Source: Salinicoccus carnicancri Crm (lineage in GTDB: Bacteria > Bacillota > Bacilli > Staphylococcales > Salinicoccaceae). Taken from it: DNA of 44,095 nucleotides. The stretch spans positions 1 to 44,095 of the forward strand of contig NZ_ANAM01000004.1 in assembly GCF_000330705.1 (NCBI RefSeq), written 5' to 3'. Numbering within the stretch: position 1 is the stretch's first letter; every line of letters starts with the position of its first letter. Made by a program: the position numbers and the translations under genes. Below the pieces are notes generated by a model. It saw nothing but the letters and a program-made list of their open reading frames with translations, searched no databases and was not told where the DNA came from. This document shows positions 24,304 through 32,543 of this stretch, in pieces.

Positions 24304-25296
24304 TTATTTTTTAAAGGTGAAACACCTTTTGGGATTATCAATGAAAAACTTACGCACCAGTCTTTCTGCATCATACCCGTTCTGCTTTGCCTCTTCTTTG
24401 AAACGCGGTACCCAGCTCCCCAAAATGTTCTGAAACCCCAGTCCATGATCGTAATGTCTGAAATAGCTTTTCCTCGCTGTATCTCCGCTGACAAGTATCT
24501 GATCTTCGAACCCTTTGTCTACAAGCGCCAATATACATCTTATTCTCTCGCTTTCAGGTGCATATTTAATTTTTGAGATACCATCGAAGGATAGGAATGC
24601 CCCGGTTTCGGCTACTTTGTTATGGTAGAAAGGGTCCAGGTTCCTATCCATATGTCCAAAGCTCATGGAAGAAAGATCAACATCCTCCTCTTTTAACAGC
24701 TGTATCTGCTCCAAAGCCATAGTGCCTGCTTCGGTATGCGAATGCATGGGTGCTTTAGTTTGATGGTGTGCCCTTGCCACAGCACGCAAAGTTTTTTCTT
24801 CCAACGGGCTGATCCTGTTATACCCCGTGCCGAATTTGACCTGTCCGGCTTTGAATCCTGTTCCTTCCATCCCTTCCTCCACTTCGCTGATGACAAAATC
24901 AGCGAGTTTGTCTACGGACGTGGCTTCAATCCACTGGTCGTAAGTTTCATGCGCGCCAATCACGTATTTAAGATGATCCGGGATTTTGGCAGACCACAGG
25001 AAACCTTTATTGAATCCGGCGGTTCCGATGATGTTTACCCCTGTCTCATTTGAAATAGCGGCAACACTTCTGATATCTCTGCCGTAATCAACGGCAGTGG
25101 CATCGACTATGGACTCACCCCCCAGTTCCTTGAAATCCATAACTTCTTTCAACGAAGCCGCCGTATTATCGAGGATGAGATCATCCTGTCCCTTTTCTAC
25201 CCAATAGGGAGGACGACAGACTATGTGTTCGTGACTGTAGGTGACACCCAGCTCTTCAGGGTTCATATCTCTCTTAAATGTTCTGATGAAACTCAT
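24304..25296 (-). CDS. phosphotriesterase-family lactonase-like hydrolase
   Basis: A 330-residue amidohydrolase-superfamily barrel of the phosphotriesterase family. The metal ligands follow the pattern: His-x-His in 'GVTYSHEHIV', the bridging Lys in 'GQVKFGTGYN', His in 'KAPMHSHTEAGT', His in 'MSFGHMDRN' and Asp in 'ILVSGDTARKSYF'. Characterised relatives next to PTS genes are phospho-furanose lactonases, so a sugar-lactone phosphate is the likeliest substrate class. AAGGGG precedes the ATG. It lies in the operon with an ascorbate-type PTS, which fits a lactone-like sugar. Confidence 0.87.
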   Translation of the reverse strand: MSFIRTFKRDMNPEELGVTYSHEHIVCRPPYWVEKGQDDLILDNTAASLKEVMDFKELGGESIVDATAVDYGRDIRSVAAISNETGVNIIGTAGFNKGFLWSAKIPDHLKYVIGAHETYDQWIEATSVDKLADFVISEVEEGMEGTGFKAGQVKFGTGYNRISPLEEKTLRAVARAHHQTKAPMHSHTEAGTMALEQIQLLKEEDVDLSSMSFGHMDRNLDPFYHNKVAETGAFLSFDGISKIKYAPESERIRCILALVDKGFEDQILVSGDTARKSYFRHYDHGLGFQNILGSWVPRFKEEAKQNGYDAERLVRKFFIDNPKRCFTFKK

Positions 25297-25320
25297 AATT
25301 CCCCTTCTTTCAATCTGTTA

Positions 25321-26631
25321 TTAAACGAATAGGAGCTCTGCTAGCAACTTGACTATTGGACCCAGTATGAACATGTCCGAATCGGCGGCCCACATAGCTG
25401 TATCGGGTATCGTATCCGACAGCAGCATCCTGACCATGACATACTGGCCCCAGGCAACCACAGTCGCAGTAGTGAATCCGCCGATGACAGCGCCTCTGGC
25501 GCCACCGGTCGAGTTGCCGAATACGCCTGCAGTGGCGCCATGGAAAAACAGGACGATCATTGTCGGGACGAAAACATATGCAACGGTATTACCAAGTATG
25601 AACAACCAGATGAGGGCTCCTGCAAAAGCACCGACAAACCCCAGTATTACTGCGTTGGGTGCATAAGGGAATACAATTGGTGAATCGAGTGCAGGCTTGG
25701 CACCCGGAACAATTTTTGTCGCTATCCCCTTGAATGCCGGTACCATTTCACCGATGAACATTCTGACACCGACAAGTACCACCGCGATACCGGCAGTGAA
25801 CATGAATGACTGGATGATGGAGTAGACGATGAAATTCTGATCACCTGAAGATGCAACCAATTCTTCAGCACCGGGAGTGTTTCTCAATGTCACGACTATC
25901 GCACCTGTCAAGAACAGAAGACCCATGGTCAATGCTGTTATCACATTGGAATCCCTCAGGAACTCCAAACCATTCGGGACTTTGATCCTCTCGGAATCGT
26001 TGTCTTTATTACCGAACCATTTTCCCATCAGTGCAGCCAACAGTGAAACTGAAGCCGACGTATGGCCCAGGGCAATTTCATCATTGCCTGTAACTTTTCT
26101 CATGAAAGGCTGCACGATTGCAGGCTGCAGGGTCCAATACAGTCCCATAATGATGGACAGGAAGATGACCAGTTGCCAGAAGCCGACATCCGGCGCAGAC
26201 TGTACAGCAATACCTGCAAAGATTGTTGTAGTCCAGAACATCATGTGTCCTGTCAGGTAGATGTACTTAAATGGTGTGAATCTGGCCAGCAGTACATTGA
26301 GTAGGAAGCCGAGCGACATCACGAGAGCAACAATGCTTCCATATTCTCCCGTGAAAGCTTCCTGTCCCATGTAATCTGAAATGGACTCGGCCCCCAGGTT
26401 GAAGACTTCCGCCCATAGCGGCTCGAAAACTGTGAGTGATCCTGAAATGATGTCGGCGCCTGCTGTAATAATCAGGAATCCGATGATTGCTTTGAATGTG
26501 CCGCTTAATACCTGGCTGGTTGTCTTTTTCTGTACGAGCAGTCCAATCAGGACAATGGTGCCTATGAGGATGGCCGGCTGTCCAAAAATATTGGTTGCTA
26601 TCCACATAACAACATCAGTAATAGTGTTCAT
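25321..26631 (-). CDS. PTS EIIC component, ascorbate (UlaA/SgaT) family
   Basis: A 436-residue membrane transporter with about eleven helices. Typical UlaA-family stretches: 'IFGQPAILIGTIVLIGLLVQ', 'ILSGTFKAIIGFLIITAGAD', 'LTGHMMFWTTTIFAGI', 'EMVPAFKGIATKIVPGAKPA', 'LDSPIVFPYAPNAVILGFVG' and 'FFHGATAGVFGNSTGGARGA'. It imports and phosphorylates a sugar with the EIIA and EIIB encoded directly upstream. UlaA homologues carry substrates other than ascorbate, and the operon lacks the Ula catabolic enzymes UlaD, UlaE, UlaF and UlaG, so the substrate is open. Confidence 0.92.
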   Translation of the reverse strand: MNTITDVVMWIATNIFGQPAILIGTIVLIGLLVQKKTTSQVLSGTFKAIIGFLIITAGADIISGSLTVFEPLWAEVFNLGAESISDYMGQEAFTGEYGSIVALVMSLGFLLNVLLARFTPFKYIYLTGHMMFWTTTIFAGIAVQSAPDVGFWQLVIFLSIIMGLYWTLQPAIVQPFMRKVTGNDEIALGHTSASVSLLAALMGKWFGNKDNDSERIKVPNGLEFLRDSNVITALTMGLLFLTGAIVVTLRNTPGAEELVASSGDQNFIVYSIIQSFMFTAGIAVVLVGVRMFIGEMVPAFKGIATKIVPGAKPALDSPIVFPYAPNAVILGFVGAFAGALIWLFILGNTVAYVFVPTMIVLFFHGATAGVFGNSTGGARGAVIGGFTTATVVAWGQYVMVRMLLSDTIPDTAMWAADSDMFILGPIVKLLAELLFV

Positions 26632-26653
26632 TTTATCCCAACCCCTTTGGTTA

Positions 26654-26923
26654 TTAATCTACGTTCTGCTGTACGGCTTCAATTATTTCTTCCATATCGA
26701 AAAAGCTGTTGATAATAATGACTTTGGCAGTATGTTCTTTCAGACTTTCCGCTATTTCGTTACTTGTGAAGATGTAATCAGCGTTCATGCTGGAAGCGGC
26801 AGAGAGGTCAGTGTTCTCAACATCTGCCTGATAGCCATTGTCTGCGAGTGCCTGTTCCACATTCATTTTTAAAATCAGGCTTGTTCCCTGACCCAATCCG
26901 CAAACTGTAAGTACTTTTTTCAT
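26654..26923 (-). CDS. PTS EIIB component, ascorbate/galactitol type
   Basis: An 89-residue EIIB with the phosphocysteine loop 'VLTVCGLGQGTSLILKMNVE' (Cys8). Cytosolic phosphocarrier between EIIA and EIIC. The in-frame TTG at 26929 abuts GAGG, so the ATG at 26923 with 8-base spacing is preferred. It follows the EIIA stop by 2 bases and precedes EIIC by 22. Confidence 0.9.
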   Translation of the reverse strand: MKKVLTVCGLGQGTSLILKMNVEQALADNGYQADVENTDLSAASSMNADYIFTSNEIAESLKEHTAKVIIINSFFDMEEIIEAVQQNVD

Positions 26924-26925
26924 TT

Positions 26926-27366
26926 TCAATTCCTCTTTTCTATGATATTTATAATTTCATCGATGCTCTTTGCATTTATAAGTTCATCAGCTGCTTCTTT
27001 TTCATTGAGCAGTCGGGTGAGCTTTTGAAGTATTTCCAGGTGTTCATCTCCTGATGTAGCCCCCAGCCCGAACACTAAAGAAACGGGATCATTGGTTTTA
27101 TGACCGAATTCAACAGGAGACTTCAACTTGACCAGAGATACTGATGCATCTTTAACTCCATCTTCAGGTCTTGCATGCGGAAGGGCGATTTTAGGGGATA
27201 ATACAAAATATGAACCATTTTCTCTGTAGGACCTGATCATGGCTTCAATGTATTGATGTTCGACACCGTCCGCGTTGGCAAGTAATGTACCTGCGCGGTG
27301 TATAGCCTCTTCGGCATCGGAAGCGTCGAATTCAGCGTCTATCAGTTTCTCTGTCAGGAATTTCAT
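26926..27366 (-). CDS. PTS EIIA component, fructose/mannitol/ascorbate class
   Basis: A 146-residue EIIA-2 domain protein. The phospho-His is in 'ALPHARPEDGVKDASVSLVK', followed by 'LVFGLGATSGDEHLEILQKL'. It takes phosphate from HPr and passes it to EIIB. The ATG at 27366 has AAGGAG 9 bases upstream; the ATG at 27375 abuts that site. Its 5' end overlaps the 3' end of the regulator gene by 35 bases, so they are translationally coupled. Confidence 0.9.
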   Translation of the reverse strand: MKFLTEKLIDAEFDASDAEEAIHRAGTLLANADGVEHQYIEAMIRSYRENGSYFVLSPKIALPHARPEDGVKDASVSLVKLKSPVEFGHKTNDPVSLVFGLGATSGDEHLEILQKLTRLLNEKEAADELINAKSIDEIINIIEKRN

Positions 27367-29461
27367 GATTACCATCTCCTTTGCCTTCGTTAAAATTCAG
27401 CACCTTGATAATTTCACGGCGATCCTCTGCATTTAGAATATAGTTCTTTCTGGTCCTGTCAGAAAGGATGCCGGTAAGCTGTCCCATTGCTTTTAAATGT
27501 TTTTCATTATCTTCTGAAGCCAGGACTATAAACAGTTTTACAGGTTTGTCTTTTATCTCTATGCTGTTTTTAACAAGCAGGAGACTCATCCCTGTATGCC
27601 TGACCCCATCCGCGGGTAGTGCATGGGGGAAAGCTATGGAATCTGAGGTGACCATATAGGTTCCTTTATCATTGATGAGTTTCTTCATGGCTGTTACATA
27701 TGAATATGCAATACATTCATCTTCTATCAACGGCCCCGAGGCGATATCAATAGCGTTTTCCCAGTCTTCAACCGTATTGACTACCTGGATCCTGTCGGGA
27801 GTCAGCAAATCCTTGAGCAGCGGCTTTTGGATATCTGGTTCTGTATTTACAGTGGGTGCAAGGTATTTTATAATTTTTTCTTTTAATGATTCTGAGTCCT
27901 TTATTTCAGCATACTGAGCGATGATATCAAGGAGTGTATCCACTTTCGGCATTTCATTTTGTCTATACGTATAGTCATCCAGTTTGCCATGGGTCAACAG
28001 TGTTTCCTTATCTTTTGAACTGAAGAGGGGATTGACCACTATCACTGGAACGCCTTTATCTTCCAGAGGAACACTGGAAACGACAAAATCCACAGTACTG
28101 GCCAGTGAATCCAATCCTTCATAGTCCTTTTCGGCGAATAAAGAAACAATTTCATATTCAGGAAGCAGATTGATCATCTGATTTTCCATTATCCTCGAGG
28201 TGCCGATGCCATTAGGGCATACGATCATGATTCTCAAAATACGCTCGTTTACAGTCAGTGCGTTTCTTTTCAGCCACCCGCCAAAATGAATCGCGATATA
28301 TGCGAGCTCATCATCATTGACTTTTTGACCGACCAATTTTTCCAGAGGTTGGACAATCCCCCTGGTAATTGAAAATATCTCTTTGTAATCCTGTTTGATT
28401 TTGTCTGTTAGCGGATTTGAAATATTTATATGATACTTAATTCTGTAATATGCCGGCTTCATATGAAGCAGCAGGTTCTGGTACAACGAATGCTTTTCCG
28501 GAAAGGTCACAGCAGCTTTCTGCTGAAAACTGTCAATCAGAATATTGATGATGGATTCAAGATTTAAAATATTTTCAGTTTCATAATCACTGGACTTTGA
28601 AAACCTGATTTTTGCGCCAAGTAAGATCCGGGTGAAGTAGACTGACTCATCCTCAGTGAAAGTCCCGAAAAATTGTTCGAATATACTGTTGGCGATTTTA
28701 AATTCAGGTGCCGCTTTGATTGCTTCTTTTTCCGAATGCTCAAGATACAGTGTCTTACCGTTCCTCATCCTCTGATAAAAGCAGAGCATCCATGTAGAAA
28801 TCAAAGGACGGATATCCTCAGTAATACCGACGCCTGATTTCTCTTCATATGCACTGAGCAGGTTTCCGACCAGATGTATATCAGATGGAGTAAAGAGCTT
28901 TTCCTGCATATTGATCTGCAGATCTTTTTCCGTCGAATGGCCGGCATTGGAAGATAGGTTCTGTACAGAATCCATTATCATCTGGCGGATGCCGATTTCA
29001 TTTCCTTCAACCAGATATCCTTCCGAAATAGAAGAGCGGATTGATATACCCTGCTTATTTATGCACTTTCTTACTTGCTTAATGTCATCGATTACTGTGT
29101 TGCGACTGACATTGAACAAAGATTGAAAAGAATCTATAAAATAAGGAGTGTTAATATCCAATGACAGCCTCAGGAAAATCCATGCATGCCTTTCTTCTTT
29201 GGAGTATTCATAATAGGAGACACTTTCCCGGTCCGCCGGTGACCGGATTGCAGCCTTCACTTTGGCGGGTATAGAGATCCCCATGCCATGCACTTTTTCA
29301 ATCTGGCTGCCGTGTACATCAGTCAGCCAATGGTCAATTTTTTCAATGTCATTGTAAATGGTCCTCTTTGAAACGTTCAAAGCACCGGCCAGTTCTTCTA
29401 TCGATAAGTACTTATCGCTTTCTGCGAGTAATCGCAGAATGGCAGAACTGCGTTTATCCAT
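27332..29461 (-). CDS. PRD-containing PTS-regulated transcriptional activator (MtlR/LicR type)
   Basis: A 709-residue modular regulator: N-terminal helix-turn-helix ('YLSIEELAGALNVSKRTIYN'), a second Mga-like DNA-binding region ('FNVSRNTVIDDIKQVRKCI'), two PRD domains (about 190-395, with 'YIAIHFGGWLKRN'), an EIIB-Gat domain with Cys in 'IMIVCPNGIGTSRIMENQM', and an EIIA-2 domain with His in 'IAFPHALPADGVRHTG'. Phosphorylation by HPr and the local EIIB/EIIA should tune its activity to sugar supply. The TTG at 29479 overlaps the binding site AAAGGAAG, so the ATG at 29461 is chosen. First gene of the operon, most likely its activator. Confidence 0.92.
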   Translation of the reverse strand: MDKRSSAILRLLAESDKYLSIEELAGALNVSKRTIYNDIEKIDHWLTDVHGSQIEKVHGMGISIPAKVKAAIRSPADRESVSYYEYSKEERHAWIFLRLSLDINTPYFIDSFQSLFNVSRNTVIDDIKQVRKCINKQGISIRSSISEGYLVEGNEIGIRQMIMDSVQNLSSNAGHSTEKDLQINMQEKLFTPSDIHLVGNLLSAYEEKSGVGITEDIRPLISTWMLCFYQRMRNGKTLYLEHSEKEAIKAAPEFKIANSIFEQFFGTFTEDESVYFTRILLGAKIRFSKSSDYETENILNLESIINILIDSFQQKAAVTFPEKHSLYQNLLLHMKPAYYRIKYHINISNPLTDKIKQDYKEIFSITRGIVQPLEKLVGQKVNDDELAYIAIHFGGWLKRNALTVNERILRIMIVCPNGIGTSRIMENQMINLLPEYEIVSLFAEKDYEGLDSLASTVDFVVSSVPLEDKGVPVIVVNPLFSSKDKETLLTHGKLDDYTYRQNEMPKVDTLLDIIAQYAEIKDSESLKEKIIKYLAPTVNTEPDIQKPLLKDLLTPDRIQVVNTVEDWENAIDIASGPLIEDECIAYSYVTAMKKLINDKGTYMVTSDSIAFPHALPADGVRHTGMSLLLVKNSIEIKDKPVKLFIVLASEDNEKHLKAMGQLTGILSDRTRKNYILNAEDRREIIKVLNFNEGKGDGNHEIPDRETDRR

Positions 29462-29499
29462 AACAATCTTCCTTTCCAATGCCGGATGACTGACATTTC

Positions 29500-29514
29500 A
29501 GATAATTGTTATCT
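29500..29514. promoter_or_regulatory. palindrome downstream of the PTS operon promoter
   Basis: AGATAATTGTTATCT is a perfect 6+3+6 palindrome between an AT-rich -10-like region (about 29515-29527, minus strand) and the regulator start. Possible operator; no protein is assigned. Confidence 0.4.
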
Positions 29515-29548
29515 AAGTATATAATATCCCGGTAAGCGTATTGAAATA

Positions 29549-29587
29549 AGTCCAAATGTCCCATTGGCATTTATGCAAAATTGGACT
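29549..29587. promoter_or_regulatory. inverted repeat upstream of the PTS operon promoter
   Basis: AGTCCAA (29549-29555) and TTGGACT (29581-29587) form a 7-bp inverted repeat around a segment that itself contains CCATTGG. It lies upstream of the likely promoter, where a PRD-type activator would bind. Assignment is inferred from position only. Confidence 0.4.
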
Positions 29588-29594
29588 GATGCAA

Positions 29595-29627
29595 AAAAAG
29601 ATCACCATATCATATGGTGATCTTTTT
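29595..29627. terminator. bidirectional terminator, EamA gene
   Basis: AAAAAGATCACCATAT (29595-29610), one C, ATATGGTGATCTTTTT (29612-29627): a perfect 16-bp stem with A and T runs at its ends. It ends the EamA transcript on the minus strand and insulates the PTS promoter. Confidence 0.8.
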
Positions 29628-30552
29628 ACTGCTCGTATATCTTTTCGCTCTGTTTCTGCCTTTTCCTGTAAAGCGACAGTGTGACACCGGCGATGATGAG
29701 GATGGCACCGATGATTTCGGTGGCCCTCACTGTAGAACCGAGTACAAGCGCCGCACCAACCATCGCAACAAACGGCTCCATGTTCATCAGGAGCGAAGCA
29801 TTCGCGGCACCGACCTTAGGCATTTCCCTGTTCCAGATCATGTTGCTCAGTCCGTGTACGATGATTCCGCTGATGACAAGCAGCAGCCACATCGGCACGC
29901 CGGCTGCGGCCATCCGCCCATAATCCGCTGCAGGAAGGAACGGGATGAGCACAAGCAGCCCGAATGTATTGGACAGAAGAGTGATCTGTATCGCGTTGAT
30001 ATATTTTGCGAGCCACTGGATCAGTACCATGAAAACTGCGAACGTCAGCATCGTCAGGATGATGACCGATTCCCCAAGACCGAAAACGATCACACTGCCG
30101 TTATAAGTGCTCAAAATGACACCGGACAGTGCAAGCAGTGCACCGAGCCAGAATTTCAGTCCGCGGCGTTCACTGAATACGAAGACCGTGAAAATTGCCG
30201 TCATGATCGGAGCCAGTGCCAGAATCAGCGCCGACGTCACCGGGTTCGCCGTGACAAGTCCCAGGAAGAACGTATACTGGTTCGCTGCAATCCCTATGAC
30301 CCCAGAAAAGATGATCACAATCCAGACCCTGGGCGGAACCTTCGGCATCGTGAAATATTTCGAAGCAAAGATCCAGAGGAAAAGATTGATCGCAATCAGC
30401 CGGATTACCGTGATGCTGTAGGGGTCGAAGTGATCGACAAGGACCTTGCCGATGATGAAGTTGCTGCCCCAGATGATGACACAGAGCAGGAGAATAGGGT
30501 AGGTGAGCCATTTCATCAAATTTGGCGGCAGAGTAAAATCAAATCTGTTCAT
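29626..30552 (-). CDS. EamA/DMT family transporter
   Basis: A 308-residue drug/metabolite transporter with ten helices in two EamA repeats. The first opens 'LLCVIIWGSNFIIGKVLVDH' and contains 'QYTFFLGLVTANPVTSALIL'; the second contains 'SGIIVHGLSNMIWNREMPKV' and 'LLMNMEPFVAMVGAALVLGS'. Likely an exporter of amino acids or small metabolites; substrate unknown. AAGGATGG precedes the ATG. It is monocistronic. Confidence 0.88.
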   Translation of the reverse strand: MNRFDFTLPPNLMKWLTYPILLLCVIIWGSNFIIGKVLVDHFDPYSITVIRLIAINLFLWIFASKYFTMPKVPPRVWIVIIFSGVIGIAANQYTFFLGLVTANPVTSALILALAPIMTAIFTVFVFSERRGLKFWLGALLALSGVILSTYNGSVIVFGLGESVIILTMLTFAVFMVLIQWLAKYINAIQITLLSNTFGLLVLIPFLPAADYGRMAAAGVPMWLLLVISGIIVHGLSNMIWNREMPKVGAANASLLMNMEPFVAMVGAALVLGSTVRATEIIGAILIIAGVTLSLYRKRQKQSEKIYEQ

Positions 30553-30632
30553 ATATTAATCCATCCTTAACAATAAAGAGCAATGTATCTATGATACGAC
30601 TTTTCAGCAAACAGTATCAATGTTAACCTCTC

Positions 30633-30677
30633 AAAAGAAAACTGACGCCCACATGCATTGAATGTGAAGGCATCAGT
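30633..30677 (-). terminator. terminator of the amidase operon
   Basis: On the minus strand ACTGATGCC pairs with GGCGTCAGT (arms at 30669-30677 and 30641-30649, one T-G pair) and is followed by TTTCTTTT. It lies 19 bases beyond the amidase stop. Confidence 0.75.
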
Positions 30678-30695
30678 CTGTAGATTCCGCTCTCC

Positions 30696-31943
30696 TTATG
30701 ATGTTCTTTCCACCAGCCTCAGCATCGTCTTATACAACAGCTCCGTACCAATCGCAATGTCTTCATCGTTCGAATATTCGTCGGGGTGGTGGCTGATGCC
30801 GTCTTTTGACCTTACGAATATCATTCCCATGCCGCACGCGTCTGCCATGTGGCTGGCGTCATGGAATGCGCCGCTCATGAGGACGGGCGGGGTGAGGTTC
30901 ATGGTTCTGCTTTCTTCTGACATGATATCCATGATCTCTCTGCTGGCCTCTTTTGGTGTGGTGCCGCCGTCGTCTGATATATCATGGCGCAGTCCGTGTT
31001 TTTCCGAAATATCCTTCACGGCCTCCCTTAACTGCTGTTCGTATTCATCACGTCTTGCGAGGTCGCTGTCCCGCAGGTCGATGGTGAATTCGACTTTTTC
31101 CGGAATGATGGAGCGGCCGCCGGGGTAGACCTTGAGATCTCCGACGGTACCGACTGTGGGCGCACCGGCTTCAGTCTGGACGATGCTGTTGAAGGCGGTG
31201 ATGATTTCTGCTGCACCGGTTAAGGCATCCTTCCTCATGGGCATGGGGACTGTGCCGGCGTGGCCGGAGGTGCCTGTCAGTGTGACGGTCAGCCACCGGG
31301 GTCCTGCGATGCCGCTGACGATTCCGATGGGCTCATCCTGTTCCTGCAGGTTCGGTCCCTGCTCTATGTGCATCTCGATATAGGATGAGATTTTACGGGT
31401 ATCGTATTCTGATTCCTGCAGTTTCCCCGGATCGGCCCCGAAGTCGGTCAGTGCCTCCCGCCTTGTCACACCGTCTTCATCCGCTCTTTCAAGTTCACCC
31501 GGCTCGAGAGAACCGAGTATACCCCTTGAACCGAAGAGCCCGACGCCGAACCGGTGCCCCTCCTCGTCGCAGAATGATACAACTTCAACCGGGACTTCAG
31601 GCTGGATGCCATTTTCCCTCATTGTCTGAACAGCTTCAAGAGCGCCCAGCACACCGATGGTGCCGTCAAATCTTCCGCCGGAGGGCTGTGAATCGATATG
31701 GGAGCCGAGCATGACAGCCGGTTGACCTTGATTCTTCCCCTCCAGCCGACCGATAAGATTGCCGAAATTGTCGAAGCGGGTTTCGAGGCCGGCTTCATCC
31801 ATCCATTTCCTGACGAGCTGCATGCCATCTTTATATTCTTCCGATAACGCCAGTCTGCATACACCGGTCTCGCCGACCCTGCCGATCTCTGACAGCTCGG
31901 CCAAACGTCCGGACAGGCGGTCACTATTGATAGTCAGATCCAT
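30696..31943 (-). CDS. M20-family hydantoinase/carbamoylase amidase
   Basis: A 415-residue Zn-dependent amidase of the N-carbamoyl-L-amino-acid hydrolase / allantoate amidohydrolase group. Metal-site motifs: 'VMLGSHIDSQPSGGRFDGTI', 'VVSFCDEEGHRFGVGLFGSR', 'YIEMHIEQGPNLQEQ' and 'MSGAFHDASHMADACGMGMI'. The dimerisation domain contains 'GTSGHAGTVPMPMRKDAL'. It releases the free amino acid or ureidoglycine plus CO2 and NH3. The ATG at 31943 is preferred: AAAGGAAA lies 8-9 bases upstream and abuts the ATG at 31952. It begins 1 base after the small membrane ORF's stop, so they are coupled. Confidence 0.9.
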   Translation of the reverse strand: MDLTINSDRLSGRLAELSEIGRVGETGVCRLALSEEYKDGMQLVRKWMDEAGLETRFDNFGNLIGRLEGKNQGQPAVMLGSHIDSQPSGGRFDGTIGVLGALEAVQTMRENGIQPEVPVEVVSFCDEEGHRFGVGLFGSRGILGSLEPGELERADEDGVTRREALTDFGADPGKLQESEYDTRKISSYIEMHIEQGPNLQEQDEPIGIVSGIAGPRWLTVTLTGTSGHAGTVPMPMRKDALTGAAEIITAFNSIVQTEAGAPTVGTVGDLKVYPGGRSIIPEKVEFTIDLRDSDLARRDEYEQQLREAVKDISEKHGLRHDISDDGGTTPKEASREIMDIMSEESRTMNLTPPVLMSGAFHDASHMADACGMGMIFVRSKDGISHHPDEYSNDEDIAIGTELLYKTMLRLVERTS

Positions 31944-31944
31944 T

Positions 31945-32262
31945 TTAAACATTTCCTTTCTTTTTCTCCATGAAGAGTACTGCGGTGATTGTCAGTGCCA
32001 CGCACAGGGCGATCTTTATGAGTGAGAAAATCGGTGAGAACAGGATGATCATCCCGATGATGAGGGCGACAACACCGTACTGGGGTGTCTTATACGCGAA
32101 CTGCCCGAGCACCGCGCCAAATATGGCGGGGAGCACGAAATTGAATGCACCTTCTATATACGGCGGAATCAATGTGATGAGGAATGTTCCCCCGATGACC
32201 ATGATGACAAGGACGCCAACATTGGTCAGGGAAGCGACGGTGATTCCGAACACGCCGGCCAC
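31945..32262 (-). pseudogene. small membrane ORF, possibly 5'-frameshifted or truncated
   Basis: A 105-residue frame with about four hydrophobic segments ('VLVIMVIGGTFLITLIPPYI', 'FNFVLPAIFGAVLGQFAY', 'VALIIGMIILFSPIFSLI', 'IALCVALTITAVLFM') ending in a Lys-rich tail. GTG at 32262 has no ribosome binding site. A good site, GAGGTGAT, lies about 20 bases upstream but leads to a TTG in another frame. Removing one base in the ACCCTGG run would join that TTG to this frame. It is therefore either a frameshifted gene, the tail of a larger permease, or an unusual start. It is coupled to the amidase gene. The family is not recognised. Confidence 0.45.
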
Positions 32263-32543
32263 TTCCCAGGGTCTTATGCAAATTTATCACCTCATGTGAA
32301 TAATATTGAACAATCATATAATTCAGAATATTGTCCCGGGTGCATTTAGTCAAGCGATAAACGGTTTGTGCACTTAATGCAGGACGTTTCAGTCATCCAA
32401 ATGTCCACGGCGCCTGCTTGAGGATGATATGCAGCGGTATAAGGTATTATATTTAAAACACGGTGATTTTTACTATATAATTGAATTATCAGATATTTTG
32501 AGCTGTCGGTTTTGAATCATAGTTTTAAAGGGGGGCGCTCCAT

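Noticed and set aside
29614-30570. 318-codon plus-strand open frame
   Set aside because: It lies fully antisense to the EamA transporter and is rich in His, Arg, Asp and Gln with no ribosome binding site. It is a shadow of codon bias on the other strand.
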